Shown: positions 43,652 to 54,525 of the stretch, piece after piece | How positions within the stretch are numbered: position 1 is the first letter of the stretch | How the letters are laid out: each line of letters starts with the position of its first letter | From: Exiguobacterium qingdaonense | GTDB taxonomy: Bacteria > Bacillota > Bacilli > Exiguobacteriales > Exiguobacteriaceae | Length of the DNA: 64,000 bases | Assembly (NCBI RefSeq): GCF_018617855.1 | Contig: NZ_JACSKY010000002.1 | Coordinates: 62,001 to 126,000, forward strand | Direction: 5' to 3' | The notes under the pieces: generated by a model | Seen by the model: only the letters and a program-made list of their open reading frames with translations | Databases searched by the model: none | What the model was told of the DNA's origin: nothing | Program-made: the position numbers and the translations under genes

Positions 43652-44579
43652 CCCAATCAAAGAAGTGACCGAACAATTGAATAAACTGCGTGAGACAGCC
43701 GAGACAAAAGGGATCGATTTATCTCGTGAGATTCGTCATCTCGAGTTAAAGCTTGACCGATTAGAAAAAGATATTTATGGGAATATGAAACCGTGGGATC
43801 GCGTCCAATTGGCGCGGAACCCAAAACGGCCGACAACACTTGATTATATTCATCATCTATTCCCTGACTTCATGGAACTCCATGGAGACCGACATGGATA
43901 TGATGACGCAGCCATCGTCTCTGGACTTGCGACATTTGAAGGTGTACCGGTGACGATTATCGGACATCAACGTGGTCGGAACACGAAAGAAAACATGAAA
44001 CGAAACTTCGGGATGCCCCATCCGGAAGGATACCGAAAAGCGTTGCGTTTCATGAAGCAGGCGGAGAAGTTCAATCGTCCGATCTTGACATTCATTGATA
44101 CGAAAGGGGCTTATCCCGGTAAGGCCGCTGAAGAAAGAGGCCAAAGTGAAGCCATTGCGAGGAACTTGTTTGAGATGGCGACGCTAAAAGTTCCGATTGT
44201 GTCCGTCGTCATCGGAGAGGGCGGGTCCGGTGGTGCACTCGGGATCGGCGTTTGCGACCGTTTATTGATGCTTGAGAATAGCACGTATTCGGTCATCTCG
44301 CCAGAAGGGGCAGCTGCACTGTTATGGAAAGACGCGAAGCAAGCGGAACGAGCGGCAGAAACGATGAAGATCACGGCACATGATTTGCTCAATCTAGGCA
44401 TTGTCGATGAGGTGGTAGGAGAAGTGTATGGGGGTGCGCACGTTGATGTGTCACTACAGTCGTCACTCTTGAAGCCTGTCTTATTACAGCACATGCACGA
44501 GTTGCTCGCACTGACGACCTCTCAGCTGATTCAAGGACGTGCGACTAAATATCATCAAATTGGCACAATTGGCCACTGA
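43644..44579 (+). CDS. accA: Acetyl-CoA carboxylase carboxyltransferase subunit alpha
   Basis: Partner of AccD in the heterotetrameric carboxyltransferase. The 311 residues include a helical N-terminal region (about 1-50) and a crotonase core with [17 protein letters not shown] near 102, [10 protein letters not shown] near 148, and [13 protein letters not shown] near 185. The start at 43644 lies inside the accD end and has GGGGG 8 bp upstream, indicating coupled, near-equimolar translation. The stop codon is part of a perfect cre-like sequence. Confidence 0.97.
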   Translation: MFDPIKEVTEQLNKLRETAETKGIDLSREIRHLELKLDRLEKDIYGNMKPWDRVQLARNPKRPTTLDYIHHLFPDFMELHGDRHGYDDAAIVSGLATFEGVPVTIIGHQRGRNTKENMKRNFGMPHPEGYRKALRFMKQAEKFNRPILTFIDTKGAYPGKAAEERGQSEAIARNLFEMATLKVPIVSVVIGEGGSGGALGIGVCDRLLMLENSTYSVISPEGAAALLWKDAKQAERAAETMKITAHDLLNLGIVDEVVGEVYGGAHVDVSLQSSLLKPVLLQHMHELLALTTSQLIQGRATKYHQIGTIGH

Positions 44580-44590
44580 AAACGGTAACA
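44577..44590 (+). promoter_or_regulatory. Consensus cre site upstream of pfkA
   Basis: TGAAAACGGTAACA fits the cre consensus TGWNANCGNTNWCA at 14 of 14 positions. It begins at the accA stop codon and lies about 80 bp upstream of the pfkA -35 hexamer, a placement seen for CcpA-activated genes. Confidence 0.6.
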
Positions 44591-44670
44591 ATGGCTGTGA
44601 ATATAGCTTCTTTCATTCATCAAGTGACCGTTTGATGAGATACCCTATGCATTTTTTTCACATACTTGTG

Positions 44671-44700
44671 TTGTAAAACAAAGGTCAGACATGGTATTTT
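44671..44700 (+). promoter_or_regulatory. Probable pfkA-pyk promoter
   Basis: TTGTAA (44671-44676) and TATTTT (44695-44700) with an 18-bp spacer, 39 bp before the pfkA start. Confidence 0.45.
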
Positions 44701-44727
44701 ATTTTCAGATTTCGTTAAAACACATAA

Positions 44728-45708
<981 letters not shown>

Positions 45709-45796
45709 ACGAATGACGTTTAGAGACGACACTCGTTAAGAGAACCCCGTTTTCTATTTGCAAGTTGCACTATATCCCCTAGGAGGTTTTTATATT

Positions 45797-47539
45797 ATGC
45801 GTAGAACGAAAATTGTATGTACGATTGGACCCGCTTCAGAGAAGCGTCTTCCTGAAATGATTGAAGCTGGAATGAACGTGGCTCGCCTTAACTTCTCACA
45901 CGGTGACTATGAAGAGCATGGTGCACGTATCCGTGATATCCGTGAAGCCGCATCGGCAGCTGGAAAAGTTGTCACAGTTCTTCTTGACACGAAAGGTCCA
46001 GAAATCCGTACGCATACGTTTGAAGACGGCAAAGCACTTCTTGAAAAAGGAAAAGAAGTCACAATCGTCTCGAGCGAAGAGATTGTCGGAACGAAAGATC
46101 GTTTCTCTGTCACGTATGAAGGACTTTACGATGATGTAGAAGTCGGTTCACACATCATGCTCGACGACGGTCTTATCGGACTCCGTGTCGTTGAAAAGCT
46201 TGAAAACCGTGACCTTCGTTGCGTCATCGAAAACGAAGGGATCATCAAGACGAAGAAAGGTGTAAACTTGCCAAACGTCAAGGTGAACCTTCCTGCCCTC
46301 ACGGACAAAGATATCTCGGACATCGAGTTCGGAATCTCTCAAGACATTGACGTCATTGCAGCATCATTCGTACGTCGTGCGTCTGACGTCGTTGAAATTC
46401 GTCAACTTCTTGAAAAGCACAACGCGTCACACATCAAGATTTACCCGAAAATCGAGAACCAAGAAGGTGTGGATAACATCGAAGAAATCTTGGCAATCTC
46501 TGACGGCTTGATGGTTGCTCGTGGTGACCTCGGTATCGAAATCCCGACAGAAGAAGTGACACCAGTTCAAAAAGAACTCATCAAGAAGTGTAACGACCTC
46601 GGGAAGCCGGTCATCACAGCGACGCAAATGCTTGATTCAATGCAACGTAACCCGCGTCCAACACGTGCGGAAGCATCGGACGTAGCGAACGCAATCTTGG
46701 ACGGAACAGATGCAGTCATGCTTTCTGGTGAAACAGCTGCAGGGGATTACCCAATCGAATCGGTTCAAATGCAAGCTGCAATCGCAGAGCGTACAGAACG
46801 CATGCTCGACTACAAAAACTTGTTGAAAGATCGTCAGAAACGCAGTGAGCACACAGTGACGGATGCAATCTCTCAAGCGGTTGCCCACACAGCGATCAAC
46901 TTGAATGCAAAAGCAATCTTGACGCCGACACAATCAGGTTACACGGCTGCTCGTACGGCAAAATACCGTCCTGAGGCGAACATCATCGCGGTCACTGAGT
47001 CTGAGCGCGTAGCACGTCAATTGAACCTCGTTTGGGGCGTGTACCCGATCGTTGCTGAGACGATGCCGAACAACACGGATGAGATGTTGGTTCAAGCATC
47101 AGAAGCGGCTCGTCACGCTGGATTCGTCACTGACGGTGACCTCGTTGTCATCTCGGCTGGTATTCCTGCAGCGACAGCTGGTACGACGAACATGATGAAA
47201 GTCCACATCGTCGGTCACGCTCTCGCAGACGGACGCGGAATCGGTGAGCGTGGTGTCGTCGGTGAAGTCGTTGTCGCGAAAAATGCGGATGAAGCAAACG
47301 CAAAAGCGAAAGACGGCATGATCCTCGTCGCACCATTCACAGATAAAGAAATGATGCCTGCTATCGAAAAAGCGGCTGGAATCATCACAGAAGATGGCGG
47401 ATTGACAAGCCACGCTGGAATCGTCGGTCCATCACTTCGCAAGCCAGTCATCGTAGGTGTCGATGCAGCGACGACATCGCTCCGTGACGGTCAAATGATC
47501 TCAATCGACCCACTTACAGGGAAAATCTACAACGCATAA
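45797..47539 (+). CDS. pyk: Pyruvate kinase with C-terminal PEP-utilising-like domain
   Basis: Makes pyruvate and ATP from phosphoenolpyruvate and ADP, the last step of glycolysis. The 580 residues comprise the barrel core with [24 protein letters not shown] near 217 and [12 protein letters not shown] near 237 (about 1-340), an allosteric domain (about 350-470), and the extra C-terminal PEP-utilising-like domain of Bacillus enzymes (about 490-580, with [14 protein letters not shown]). AGGAGG places the start at 45797 rather than at 45758. Second gene of pfkA-pyk. Confidence 0.97.
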   Translation: MRRTKIVCTIGPASEKRLPEMIEAGMNVARLNFSHGDYEEHGARIRDIREAASAAGKVVTVLLDTKGPEIRTHTFEDGKALLEKGKEVTIVSSEEIVGTKDRFSVTYEGLYDDVEVGSHIMLDDGLIGLRVVEKLENRDLRCVIENEGIIKTKKGVNLPNVKVNLPALTDKDISDIEFGISQDIDVIAASFVRRASDVVEIRQLLEKHNASHIKIYPKIENQEGVDNIEEILAISDGLMVARGDLGIEIPTEEVTPVQKELIKKCNDLGKPVITATQMLDSMQRNPRPTRAEASDVANAILDGTDAVMLSGETAAGDYPIESVQMQAAIAERTERMLDYKNLLKDRQKRSEHTVTDAISQAVAHTAINLNAKAILTPTQSGYTAARTAKYRPEANIIAVTESERVARQLNLVWGVYPIVAETMPNNTDEMLVQASEAARHAGFVTDGDLVVISAGIPAATAGTTNMMKVHIVGHALADGRGIGERGVVGEVVVAKNADEANAKAKDGMILVAPFTDKEMMPAIEKAAGIITEDGGLTSHAGIVGPSLRKPVIVGVDAATTSLRDGQMISIDPLTGKIYNA

Positions 47540-47552
47540 TTGAACGACAATC

Positions 47553-47584
47553 GAACCGGCCTTCTACAAAGGTCGGTTCTTTTT
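47553..47584 (+). terminator. Terminator after pyk
   Basis: An 11-bp stem with one G-U pair (47553-47563 with 47569-47579) and a T run. Confidence 0.9.
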
Positions 47585-47606
47585 CCATTCATAGAAAGGA
47601 ATCATG

Positions 47607-48071
47607 ATGAGTGCTTATCTCTTTTTAATCTTATTGGTGCTAATCGGTGTCATCGCACAAAATCAATCAATCATCATCGCAAGCAGTGCTTTACTCATCA
47701 TTAAAGCACTTGGATTTGGTGATCAACTATTTCCTACGCTCGCATCAAAAGGGATCAATTGGGGCGTGACGATCATTACCATTGCGGTCCTCGTCCCAAT
47801 CGCGACCGGCGATATCGGATTTAAAGAATTGTGGAATAGTATTCGTGGGCCAGTCGGCATCATCGCGTTCGGCTCTGGAATCTTCGTTGCATTAGTTGCT
47901 GCTCAAGGTGTCCAATTGATGCGCGTCGACCCGGTCGTGACGACGGCGCTTCTCGCAGGAACGATTCTAGCGGTCGGATTCATGAAAGGAATCCCGGTCG
48001 GACCGCTAATCGGAGCCGGAATTGCGGCCCTGATTTTAAGTGGATACCATGTCATTGAAAAGTGGTTTTGA
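47607..48071 (+). CDS. ytwI: DUF441 (UPF0756) membrane protein YtwI
   Basis: A 154-residue protein with four predicted membrane helices, matching the YtwI/DUF441 family in length and in position before citZ. The function is unknown. Two adjacent ATGs (47604, 47607) follow AAAGGA; the second has better spacing. The related neighbours fxsA and ytvI found here in Bacillus are absent. Confidence 0.85.
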   Translation: MSAYLFLILLVLIGVIAQNQSIIIASSALLIIKALGFGDQLFPTLASKGINWGVTIITIAVLVPIATGDIGFKELWNSIRGPVGIIAFGSGIFVALVAAQGVQLMRVDPVVTTALLAGTILAVGFMKGIPVGPLIGAGIAALILSGYHVIEKWF

Positions 48072-48085
48072 TATTTTCTGACAAC

Positions 48086-48099
48086 TGAAGCCGCTTACA
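48086..48099 (+). promoter_or_regulatory. cre-like site at the citZ promoter
   Basis: TGAAGCCGCTTACA matches the cre consensus at 13 of 14 positions. TATACT at 48123-48128 is the likely -10, and the site abuts the position expected for its -35, so CcpA binding should repress citZ, as known in B. subtilis. Confidence 0.6.
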
Positions 48100-48146
48100 T
48101 TTCTTTTTTGCAATAAATTGTTTATACTATATAAAGGACAGGGTAA

Positions 48147-48185
48147 ACGGAGACTGGGCGAATGCAGGGGAGCAGCCCGTCCCGT
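48147..48185 (+). other. Hairpin in the citZ leader
   Basis: 48147-48159 can pair with 48175-48185 (ACGG, GAC and GGGC blocks, about 11 bp with two bulges) around a 15-nt loop. It is downstream of the citZ -10, and no T tract follows. Confidence 0.4.
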
Positions 48186-48256
48186 ATCCTTATTCCCTAC
48201 AAACAGACTGTATTTACGGTCGACCACTTTCAAACAAGACTGAGGGGGAGTTATGA

Positions 48257-49369
48257 ATGTCAACAACAAAAGGGTTAGAAGGTATTGTGGCAGCAGCCTC
48301 AAAAGTCAGCTCCATTATTGACGGACAATTGACTTATGGAGGATACACCATTGACGATTTAGCGGATCATGCCACATTTGAAGAAGTCGTCTTCTTATTG
48401 TGGAATGACCGTTTACCAAGTGCAGATGAATTGACAGCGTTATCAGAGTCACTCGTAAAAGAAGCGACATTGCCTGATGAGGTGATCGATACGTTAGCTC
48501 GTGCGCCTAAAACTGCCAATCCAATGGCAACGGTTCGTACAGCACTCTCACAGCTTGCTTTATATGATGAAGAGTCTGAAGACATGAGTGATGAGGCGAA
48601 CATGCGTAAAGCGATTCGTCTTCAAGCACAAGTCGCGACAATCGTGACGGCTTTCGCTCGCCTGCGTAAAGGTGAGCAACCCGTCGCTCCGAAGCAAGGT
48701 CTTTCCTATGCCGCGAACTTTTTATACATGTTGAACGCAGAAGAGCCGAGCGATGTTGCGGAAAAGACGATTGATAAAGCACTTATTTTACACGCAGACC
48801 ACGAGTTGAACGCCTCAACATTCACGGCCCGTGTGTGTGTAGCGACGCTGTCTGATATTTACTCTGGCGTTACCGCGGCTATGGGTGCCCTTAAAGGACC
48901 TCTACACGGTGGTGCGAATGAGGCGGTCATGAAGATGCTTCATGAGATTGATTCTGTCGACCGTGTCGAAGAATACGTTCGTGGCAAATTCGAGCGCAAA
49001 GAGAAAATTATGGGCTTCGGACACCGTGTCTACAAAGATGGTGACCCACGTGCGAAACACTTGAAAGAAATGAGCCGCCAGTTGACGGCTCAAATCGGCG
49101 AACCGAAATGGTATGAGATGTCTGAAAAGATTGACCACCTCGTCGAAACTGAAAAAGGATTGAAACCGAACGTCGATTTCTATTCGGCCTCGACGTATTA
49201 TGCACTCGGCCTTGAAGAAGATCTATTCACACCAATCTTCGCCGTGTCACGTATGTCTGGTTGGATCGCACACATCCTTGAGCAGTACGCGGACAACCGT
49301 TTGATTCGTCCACGTGCAGAATACGTCGGTGAGACGAGCCGTAAGTATGTTCCTGTGAACGAACGGTAA
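48257..49369 (+). CDS. citZ: Citrate synthase
   Basis: Condenses acetyl-CoA with oxaloacetate to citrate, the entry step of the tricarboxylic-acid cycle. The 370 residues contain the catalytic histidines in HADHELNAST near 180 and GPLHGGANEAV near 215, MGFGHRVYK near 254, and the catalytic Asp in NVDFYSAS near 304. GAGGGGGAG precedes the ATG at 48257. It heads the citZ-icd-mdh cluster with a 185-bp leader region holding the promoter, a cre-like site and a hairpin. Confidence 0.96.
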   Translation: MSTTKGLEGIVAAASKVSSIIDGQLTYGGYTIDDLADHATFEEVVFLLWNDRLPSADELTALSESLVKEATLPDEVIDTLARAPKTANPMATVRTALSQLALYDEESEDMSDEANMRKAIRLQAQVATIVTAFARLRKGEQPVAPKQGLSYAANFLYMLNAEEPSDVAEKTIDKALILHADHELNASTFTARVCVATLSDIYSGVTAAMGALKGPLHGGANEAVMKMLHEIDSVDRVEEYVRGKFERKEKIMGFGHRVYKDGDPRAKHLKEMSRQLTAQIGEPKWYEMSEKIDHLVETEKGLKPNVDFYSASTYYALGLEEDLFTPIFAVSRMSGWIAHILEQYADNRLIRPRAEYVGETSRKYVPVNER

Positions 49370-49414
49370 TTTGGGACACATTTTAGACAAAAGTTTGGTA
49401 AACTAACAAGTGAC

Positions 49415-49440
49415 GTAGGTCGGCGCACGCGTCGACCTAC
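49415..49440 (+). other. Intergenic hairpin between citZ and icd
   Basis: An 8-bp perfect stem (49415-49422 with 49433-49440) extended by three inner pairs, 26 bp before icd. Without a T run it is more likely an RNA processing or stability element than a terminator. Confidence 0.45.
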
Positions 49441-49465
49441 AGTAATGTACTTAGGGGGATTCATT

Positions 49466-50737
49466 ATGTTGACACAAGGACAAAAGATTACAGTTGAGAA
49501 CGGTGTATTGAACGTACCAAACGTACCGACCGTACCATTCATTATCGGTGATGGAACAGGTCCTGACATTTGGAATGCGGCTGTTCGTGTATTTGACGCT
49601 GCAGTTGAAAAAGCATACGGCGGCGACAAGAAAATCGAATGGATGGAAGTGTACGCAGGGGAAAAAGCGTACAACGAAAAAGGCGAATGGCTCCCGACCG
49701 AGACACTCGACCAAATTCGCGAGTATTTGATTGCCATCAAAGGACCGCTTACGACACCGGTCGGTGGTGGAATTCGTTCATTGAACGTCGCGCTTCGTCA
49801 AGAGCTCGACTTATATACATGCCTTCGCCCAGTTCGTTACTTTACAGGTGTCCCATCACCGGTAAAACGTCCTGAAGATACAGACATGGTCATCTTCCGT
49901 GAAAATACAGAAGATATCTACGCTGGAATCGAGTACGCGTCAGGAAGCGACGAAGTGAAAAAACTCATTAAGTTCTTGCAAGATGAAATGAACGTGAATA
50001 AAATCCGTTTCCCAGAGACGTCAGGAATCGGCATCAAGCCTGTTTCTTCTGAAGGGACAGGGCGCCTCGTACGCGCTGCAATCGAATATGCGATTGCGAA
50101 CGATCGTAAGTCAGTCACGCTCGTCCACAAAGGAAACATCATGAAGTTCACAGAGGGTGCCTTCAAAAATTGGGGTTATGAGCTCGCAGAAGCGGAGTAC
50201 GGTGACAAAGTCTTCACATGGGCACAATATGACCGCATCAAAGAAGAATCAGGTGAAGCGGCTGCGAACGAGGCACAATCAAAAGCAGAGGCTGAAGGGA
50301 AAATCATCGTGAAAGATTCCATTGCTGACATCTTCCTCCAGCAAATTTTGACACGCCCACGTGAGTTCGATGTCGTGGCGACGATGAACTTGAACGGGGA
50401 CTACATCTCGGATGCCCTTGCTGCCCAAGTAGGCGGAATCGGGATCGCGCCTGGTGCGAACATCAACTACATCACAGGACATGCAATCTTCGAAGCGACT
50501 CATGGTACGGCGCCGAAATATGCGGGTCTCGATAAAGTGAATCCATCTTCTGTCATCCTTTCTGGTGAGATGATGCTTCGCCACATGAACTGGAATGAAG
50601 CGGCTGACCTCATCATCAACTCGATGGAGAAGACGATTGCATCGAAAGTTGTCACCTACGACTTCGCTCGTCTCATGGACGGTGCGACAGAAGTAAAATG
50701 CTCTGAATTCGCAGACGAATTGATTAAAAACATGTAA
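49466..50737 (+). CDS. icd: Isocitrate dehydrogenase (NADP)
   Basis: Oxidatively decarboxylates isocitrate to 2-oxoglutarate, producing NADPH. The 423 residues include the substrate/phosphorylation-site loop [18 protein letters not shown] near 100-117, [15 protein letters not shown] near 144-158, and the metal and cofactor motif [10 protein letters not shown] near 343. TAGGGGGG places the start at the ATG at 49466 (not 49445). mdh follows 21 bp downstream, giving an icd-mdh unit behind citZ. Confidence 0.96.
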   Translation: MLTQGQKITVENGVLNVPNVPTVPFIIGDGTGPDIWNAAVRVFDAAVEKAYGGDKKIEWMEVYAGEKAYNEKGEWLPTETLDQIREYLIAIKGPLTTPVGGGIRSLNVALRQELDLYTCLRPVRYFTGVPSPVKRPEDTDMVIFRENTEDIYAGIEYASGSDEVKKLIKFLQDEMNVNKIRFPETSGIGIKPVSSEGTGRLVRAAIEYAIANDRKSVTLVHKGNIMKFTEGAFKNWGYELAEAEYGDKVFTWAQYDRIKEESGEAAANEAQSKAEAEGKIIVKDSIADIFLQQILTRPREFDVVATMNLNGDYISDALAAQVGGIGIAPGANINYITGHAIFEATHGTAPKYAGLDKVNPSSVILSGEMMLRHMNWNEAADLIINSMEKTIASKVVTYDFARLMDGATEVKCSEFADELIKNM

Positions 50738-50758
50738 GTCAATCGAGGAGGAGAGCTC

Positions 50759-51691
50759 ATGATTCGTCGTAACAAAATTTCTGTAATTGGCAGTGGCTTC
50801 ACCGGTGCAACGACTGCACTGTATCTAGCTCAGCGAGAGCTAGGAGATGTCGTCTTACTCGATATGGAAGAAAAAGTTGGACCGACGAAAGGGAAAGCGC
50901 TCGACATGCAAGAAACGGCTCCGATTCAAGGGTTTGATGCGTGGGTCACGGGTACGTCGGACTACGCCGATACGGCTGATTCAGATGTGGTTGTGATTAC
51001 CGCGGGAATCGCCCGCAAGCCGGGGATGAGCCGGGATGACCTCGTCGCGACGAACGCAAACGTCATGCGCTCGGTCGTGAAAGAGATTGCCCGCTACTCT
51101 CCAGAAGCCATTTTGATCGTACTGACGAATCCGGTGGACGCCATGACGTATGCTGCGTTCAAAGAATCAGGTTTCCCGAAAGAGCGCGTCATCGGTCAGT
51201 CTGGAGTATTGGATACGGCTCGTTTCCGAACGTTTGTGGCACAAGAGCTGAACGTTTCCGTCAAAGACGTATCCGGATTCGTTCTCGGGGGCCACGGAGA
51301 CGATATGGTTCCACTCGTTCGCTATTCTTACGCCGGCGGTATCCCGCTCGAGAAACTCATCTCACATGAACGGATCGAGCAAATCGTCGAACGAACGCGA
51401 AAAGGTGGTGGCGAGATCGTTCAACTACTGGGTGACGGCTCGGCGTATTATGCGCCAGCCGCTGCCATCGTGGAGATGGTCGAGGCGATCTTGAAAGATC
51501 AGCGTCGAATCTTGCCAGCCATTGCATTCCTTGAAGGGGAGTACGGGTTCCATGATTTGTATCTCGGTGTCCCGACGATTCTTGGTAAACACGGAATTGA
51601 GCAAGTGCTCGAGCTCGACTTGACGGATGAAGAAAAAGCCGCGCTATCGAAGTCTGCTGACTCTGTCCGCTCGGTATTGAGCGTCTTATAA
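50759..51691 (+). CDS. mdh: Malate dehydrogenase (LDH-like type)
   Basis: Interconverts malate and oxaloacetate with NAD(H), closing the cycle that supplies CitZ. The 310 residues have the NAD loop [14 protein letters not shown] near 7-20 with the cofactor-selecting Asp in LLDMEE near 35, the mobile-loop arginines in [12 protein letters not shown] near 83, and the catalytic His in [10 protein letters not shown] near 178. The final Gly of the usual GxGxxG is replaced by Thr-Gly-Ala spacing typical of this group. AGGAGGAGAG precedes the ATG. A terminator follows. Confidence 0.96.
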   Translation: MIRRNKISVIGSGFTGATTALYLAQRELGDVVLLDMEEKVGPTKGKALDMQETAPIQGFDAWVTGTSDYADTADSDVVVITAGIARKPGMSRDDLVATNANVMRSVVKEIARYSPEAILIVLTNPVDAMTYAAFKESGFPKERVIGQSGVLDTARFRTFVAQELNVSVKDVSGFVLGGHGDDMVPLVRYSYAGGIPLEKLISHERIEQIVERTRKGGGEIVQLLGDGSAYYAPAAAIVEMVEAILKDQRRILPAIAFLEGEYGFHDLYLGVPTILGKHGIEQVLELDLTDEEKAALSKSADSVRSVLSVL

Positions 51692-51698
51692 GTTGGAG

Positions 51699-51732
51699 GT
51701 GCTTCCTGTACAGTTGCAGGAAGCACTTTTTT
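51699..51732 (+). terminator. Terminator after mdh
   Basis: A perfect 10-bp stem (51699-51708 with 51717-51726) followed by six T residues. Confidence 0.93.
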
Positions 51733-51804
51733 CGTCTTCTTTCTTGTCGAGGATGCTACACTTAAAGTGGATTTGTGTTGTTTTTGTAAAGATTTGCTTT
51801 GGGG

Positions 51805-51834
51805 TTGGTCGGATCAAGCTTTGATTTGTAAAAT
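51805..51834 (+). promoter_or_regulatory. Candidate phoPR promoter
   Basis: TTGGTC (51805-51810) and TAAAAT (51829-51834) with an 18-bp spacer, preceded by TG. TTTGTAAA occurs twice around here, possibly part of PhoP half-sites, but the spacing is not typical. Confidence 0.4.
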
Positions 51835-51872
51835 AGAGAGTGACATTTGATGGATTAAGAGGAGGAAGCAGT

Positions 51873-52574
51873 GTGGCTGATAAAGTAATTGTAGTCGACG
51901 ATGAAGTGTCGATTGCGACATTATTAAAATTTAACTTGGAACAAGCTGGCTTTGAGGTCGAGACGGCACATGATGGGAAAACCGGATTGGAACTGGCTGA
52001 AAAAAAGGATGCCGTACTCATCGTGCTCGATTTGATGCTCCCAGAAATGGATGGACTTGAAGTATGTAAACGACTCCGTCAACAAAAAGTGAATACACCG
52101 ATTTTAATGCTGACGGCTAAAGATGATGAGTTTGACAAAGTATTGGGACTTGAACTCGGCGCGGACGATTATTTGACGAAGCCGTTCAGTCCACGTGAGG
52201 TGGTCGCGCGTGTCAAAGCGATTCTCAGACGTTCAGCCCCACAAGAATCTGCAATTGAAGAGGATGTCATTCAAATCGGGGATGTCAAAATCGTCGCCTC
52301 GAATTATGAAGTATTCAAGCAAGGGGAGCGACTCGAATTGACACCGAAGGAATTTGAGCTGTTAGCCTATTTGGCAAAAAATAAAGGGCGAGTGTTAACG
52401 CGGGACCAACTGCTGTCGGCGATTTGGAATTATGACTTTGTCGGTGACACGAGAATCGTTGACGTCCACATCAGTCACCTTCGCGAAAAAATTGAACCGG
52501 TGACAAAAAAACCGACGTATATTAAGACGATTCGTGGACTTGGCTATAAGATGGAGGAGCCGACTCCGGAATGA
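51873..52574 (+). CDS. phoP: PhoP-type response regulator
   Basis: A DNA-binding response regulator of the OmpR class, controlling phosphate-starvation genes in Bacilli. The 233 residues have a receiver domain (1-120) with acidic Asp9/Asp10, phospho-acceptor Asp53 (VLDLMLPEMDG) and Lys in DYLTKPFSPRE, then a winged helix (about 135-230, ELTPKEFELLAYL to RGLGYKME). The start is a GTG at 51873 after AGGAGGAAG. ATGA overlap with phoR. The phosphate role is inferred from synteny after mdh. Confidence 0.92.
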   Translation: MADKVIVVDDEVSIATLLKFNLEQAGFEVETAHDGKTGLELAEKKDAVLIVLDLMLPEMDGLEVCKRLRQQKVNTPILMLTAKDDEFDKVLGLELGADDYLTKPFSPREVVARVKAILRRSAPQESAIEEDVIQIGDVKIVASNYEVFKQGERLELTPKEFELLAYLAKNKGRVLTRDQLLSAIWNYDFVGDTRIVDVHISHLREKIEPVTKKPTYIKTIRGLGYKMEEPTPE

Positions 52575-54298
52575 AGACGTATCGTTCTAGGTTCATGACG
52601 ACACTCATTTTCCTCGTCACAGGCGTTTTGCTCACACTCGGGATTGTGCTCGGACAGCTGTTCAAAGATTTTTATCTAGATTCAGAACGAGACCGATTGA
52701 AAGAAGATGCACAATTAGCTGCTATCTATCTTGAAGATGGAGAACTAGATGAGATTCGAGAGTATGTCGGTCAAATTGACGACGGGAGTAGCTTCGACAT
52801 CCTTCTTCTCAACAGTAGGATGGAAGTCATTGCGGGTACGCCGTTTCGCGTCGGTTCGATTGACTACCAATTCGATTCGGATTTAGTGCCGGATGAAGGA
52901 ACGTTTAGTGAAATAGAAAATGAAGATTTGATTCAATTCACAAAACCGATTGAACTTGCTACCGGAGGCACGGTCTATCTGACATTTATTCGTTACGTAT
53001 CTGACTTAGAAGGTGTCTATAACCGTATTTGGTTGACGATCACATTCGCACTCTTTTTCTCATTCTTCATCATCCTATTTGTTTTACAACATTTGACGAA
53101 TCAGTTCATTCGCCCGATTGATGAAGCGACAATCGTATTGCGGGAACTAGCAGACGGAAACTATCGGGCCCGAGTGTATGAACTGAGGAATGATGAGGAG
53201 ACCGGTAGCCTCGCAGGTTCGATCAACGTGCTCGCGCGGAATTTAGAGTCCATCTCCCTTGGAGAATCAGTTCAGCGGGCAAGGCTTGAGTCGCTCATTG
53301 AATATATGGGAGCGGGTCTTCTGCTCGTCGACGAGCGAGGGATCGTCACGTTGGTCAACCGTTCTTATCGAGAAATGTTCCAATACGATGATTTATCGAT
53401 TGGGCAATTTTATCATGGCATATTACCGAGTCCCGATGTGGAAACACTCATCGAGGACGTCTATTTGACAGAAGAAGTGCATCGGCGCCAACTATCGATC
53501 CGGACCGGCTTTAATCAAAAGACGTATATGGTGTCTGCCGCCCCGATTTTCAGTGATACGGGGATGCTCCGTGGGACGACACTTCTATTTAACGACATCA
53601 CGGAACTGAAGCGACTCGAACAGATGCGAAAAGATTTTGTGGCCAACGTCAGTCACGAGCTGAAGACGCCACTCACATCCATACGTGGATTTAGCGAGAC
53701 GCTTCTCGACGGGGCGAAAGAAGTGCCGGAACTCCGTGACCAGTTTTTAGACATCATTCAAAAAGAGGCGACACGAATGCAGATGCTCGTCGAAGACCTC
53801 CTTGAACTGTCAAGATTGGAGCGCGACGACTTTCAGATGGACCTTGTGTCGGTCGATTTGAATCAACTCGTCGACGAGGTATGTCTCTTGCTCAGCCAAA
53901 AGGCGAACGAGAAGTCGATCCATTTAGAGGCACAACATCAAGGAACCGTCATCTTACAGGCTGATTTGAATCGGATGAAACAAGTGATCATGAATTTGGT
54001 CGCCAACGCCATCAATTATTCACCAGAGGAAAGTCGTGTCGAGATATCAGTTGAATCGAAGCGAGACGCATACGTCCTTCGGGTCAAAGATAACGGAATC
54101 GGGATTGCCGAAAAAGAAGTGAGTCGCATCTTTGAGCGGTTCTACCGAGTCGATAAGGCGAGAAGCCGCAACTCGGGTGGGACCGGGCTCGGGCTCGCCA
54201 TCGTGAAACACATCATCGATTTGCATCACGCAACGATTGACGTTGAGAGTGAAGAAGGCAAAGGAACGACGTTCACGATTGTTTTCCCGAGGGTTTGA
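52571..54298 (+). CDS. phoR: PhoR-type sensor histidine kinase
   Basis: A membrane sensor kinase of 575 residues and the partner of PhoP. It has two membrane helices (about 9-29 and 151-172) enclosing an extracytoplasmic domain, then a HAMP linker (about 173-230), a PAS domain (about 240-345), the phospho-acceptor His362 in FVANVSHELKTPL, and an ATPase domain with N (NLVANAINYS), G1 (DNGIGI) and G2 (GTGLGLAI) boxes. Its ATG overlaps the phoP stop. In Bacilli PhoR responds to wall teichoic-acid intermediates during phosphate limitation. Confidence 0.93.
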   Translation: MKTYRSRFMTTLIFLVTGVLLTLGIVLGQLFKDFYLDSERDRLKEDAQLAAIYLEDGELDEIREYVGQIDDGSSFDILLLNSRMEVIAGTPFRVGSIDYQFDSDLVPDEGTFSEIENEDLIQFTKPIELATGGTVYLTFIRYVSDLEGVYNRIWLTITFALFFSFFIILFVLQHLTNQFIRPIDEATIVLRELADGNYRARVYELRNDEETGSLAGSINVLARNLESISLGESVQRARLESLIEYMGAGLLLVDERGIVTLVNRSYREMFQYDDLSIGQFYHGILPSPDVETLIEDVYLTEEVHRRQLSIRTGFNQKTYMVSAAPIFSDTGMLRGTTLLFNDITELKRLEQMRKDFVANVSHELKTPLTSIRGFSETLLDGAKEVPELRDQFLDIIQKEATRMQMLVEDLLELSRLERDDFQMDLVSVDLNQLVDEVCLLLSQKANEKSIHLEAQHQGTVILQADLNRMKQVIMNLVANAINYSPEESRVEISVESKRDAYVLRVKDNGIGIAEKEVSRIFERFYRVDKARSRNSGGTGLGLAIVKHIIDLHHATIDVESEEGKGTTFTIVFPRV

Positions 54299-54368
54299 GG
54301 AACGTTCCTATGTTGAGAGTTACAAGTGACGAAGTGTTGAAAGATGGGTAAATGGTTCATTCCTCTTC

Positions 54369-54430
54369 ACTTTACAAAACCTTGCTGTTCCATTCATATT
54401 TACTTTACAAAACCTTGCTATTCTATGAAT
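54369..54430 (+). repeat. Two-copy direct repeat between phoR and polA
   Basis: A 29-bp unit occurs at 54369-54397 and again at 54402-54430; the first 18 bases are identical and about 24 of 29 match. Each copy contains TTTACA, a hexamer like the PhoP half-site. The repeat is downstream of phoR and upstream of its terminator. Confidence 0.75.
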
Positions 54431-54489
54431 GAGACCTCTTCATCATCTCGTGACTCGGTCAGTGCTCATCTCCACTCGATCGAGAAATT

Positions 54490-54525
54490 GGCCCTTTTCT
54501 ATTCGTAGAAAAGGGCCTTTTTTTT
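54490..54525 (+). terminator. Terminator after phoR
   Basis: A perfect 11-bp stem (54490-54500 with 54507-54517) and eight T residues. Confidence 0.93.

Noticed and set aside
44615-44639. Hairpin after accA as a terminator
   Set aside because: A 7-8 bp stem, but the T run lies about 15 nt away from it; not a standard terminator.
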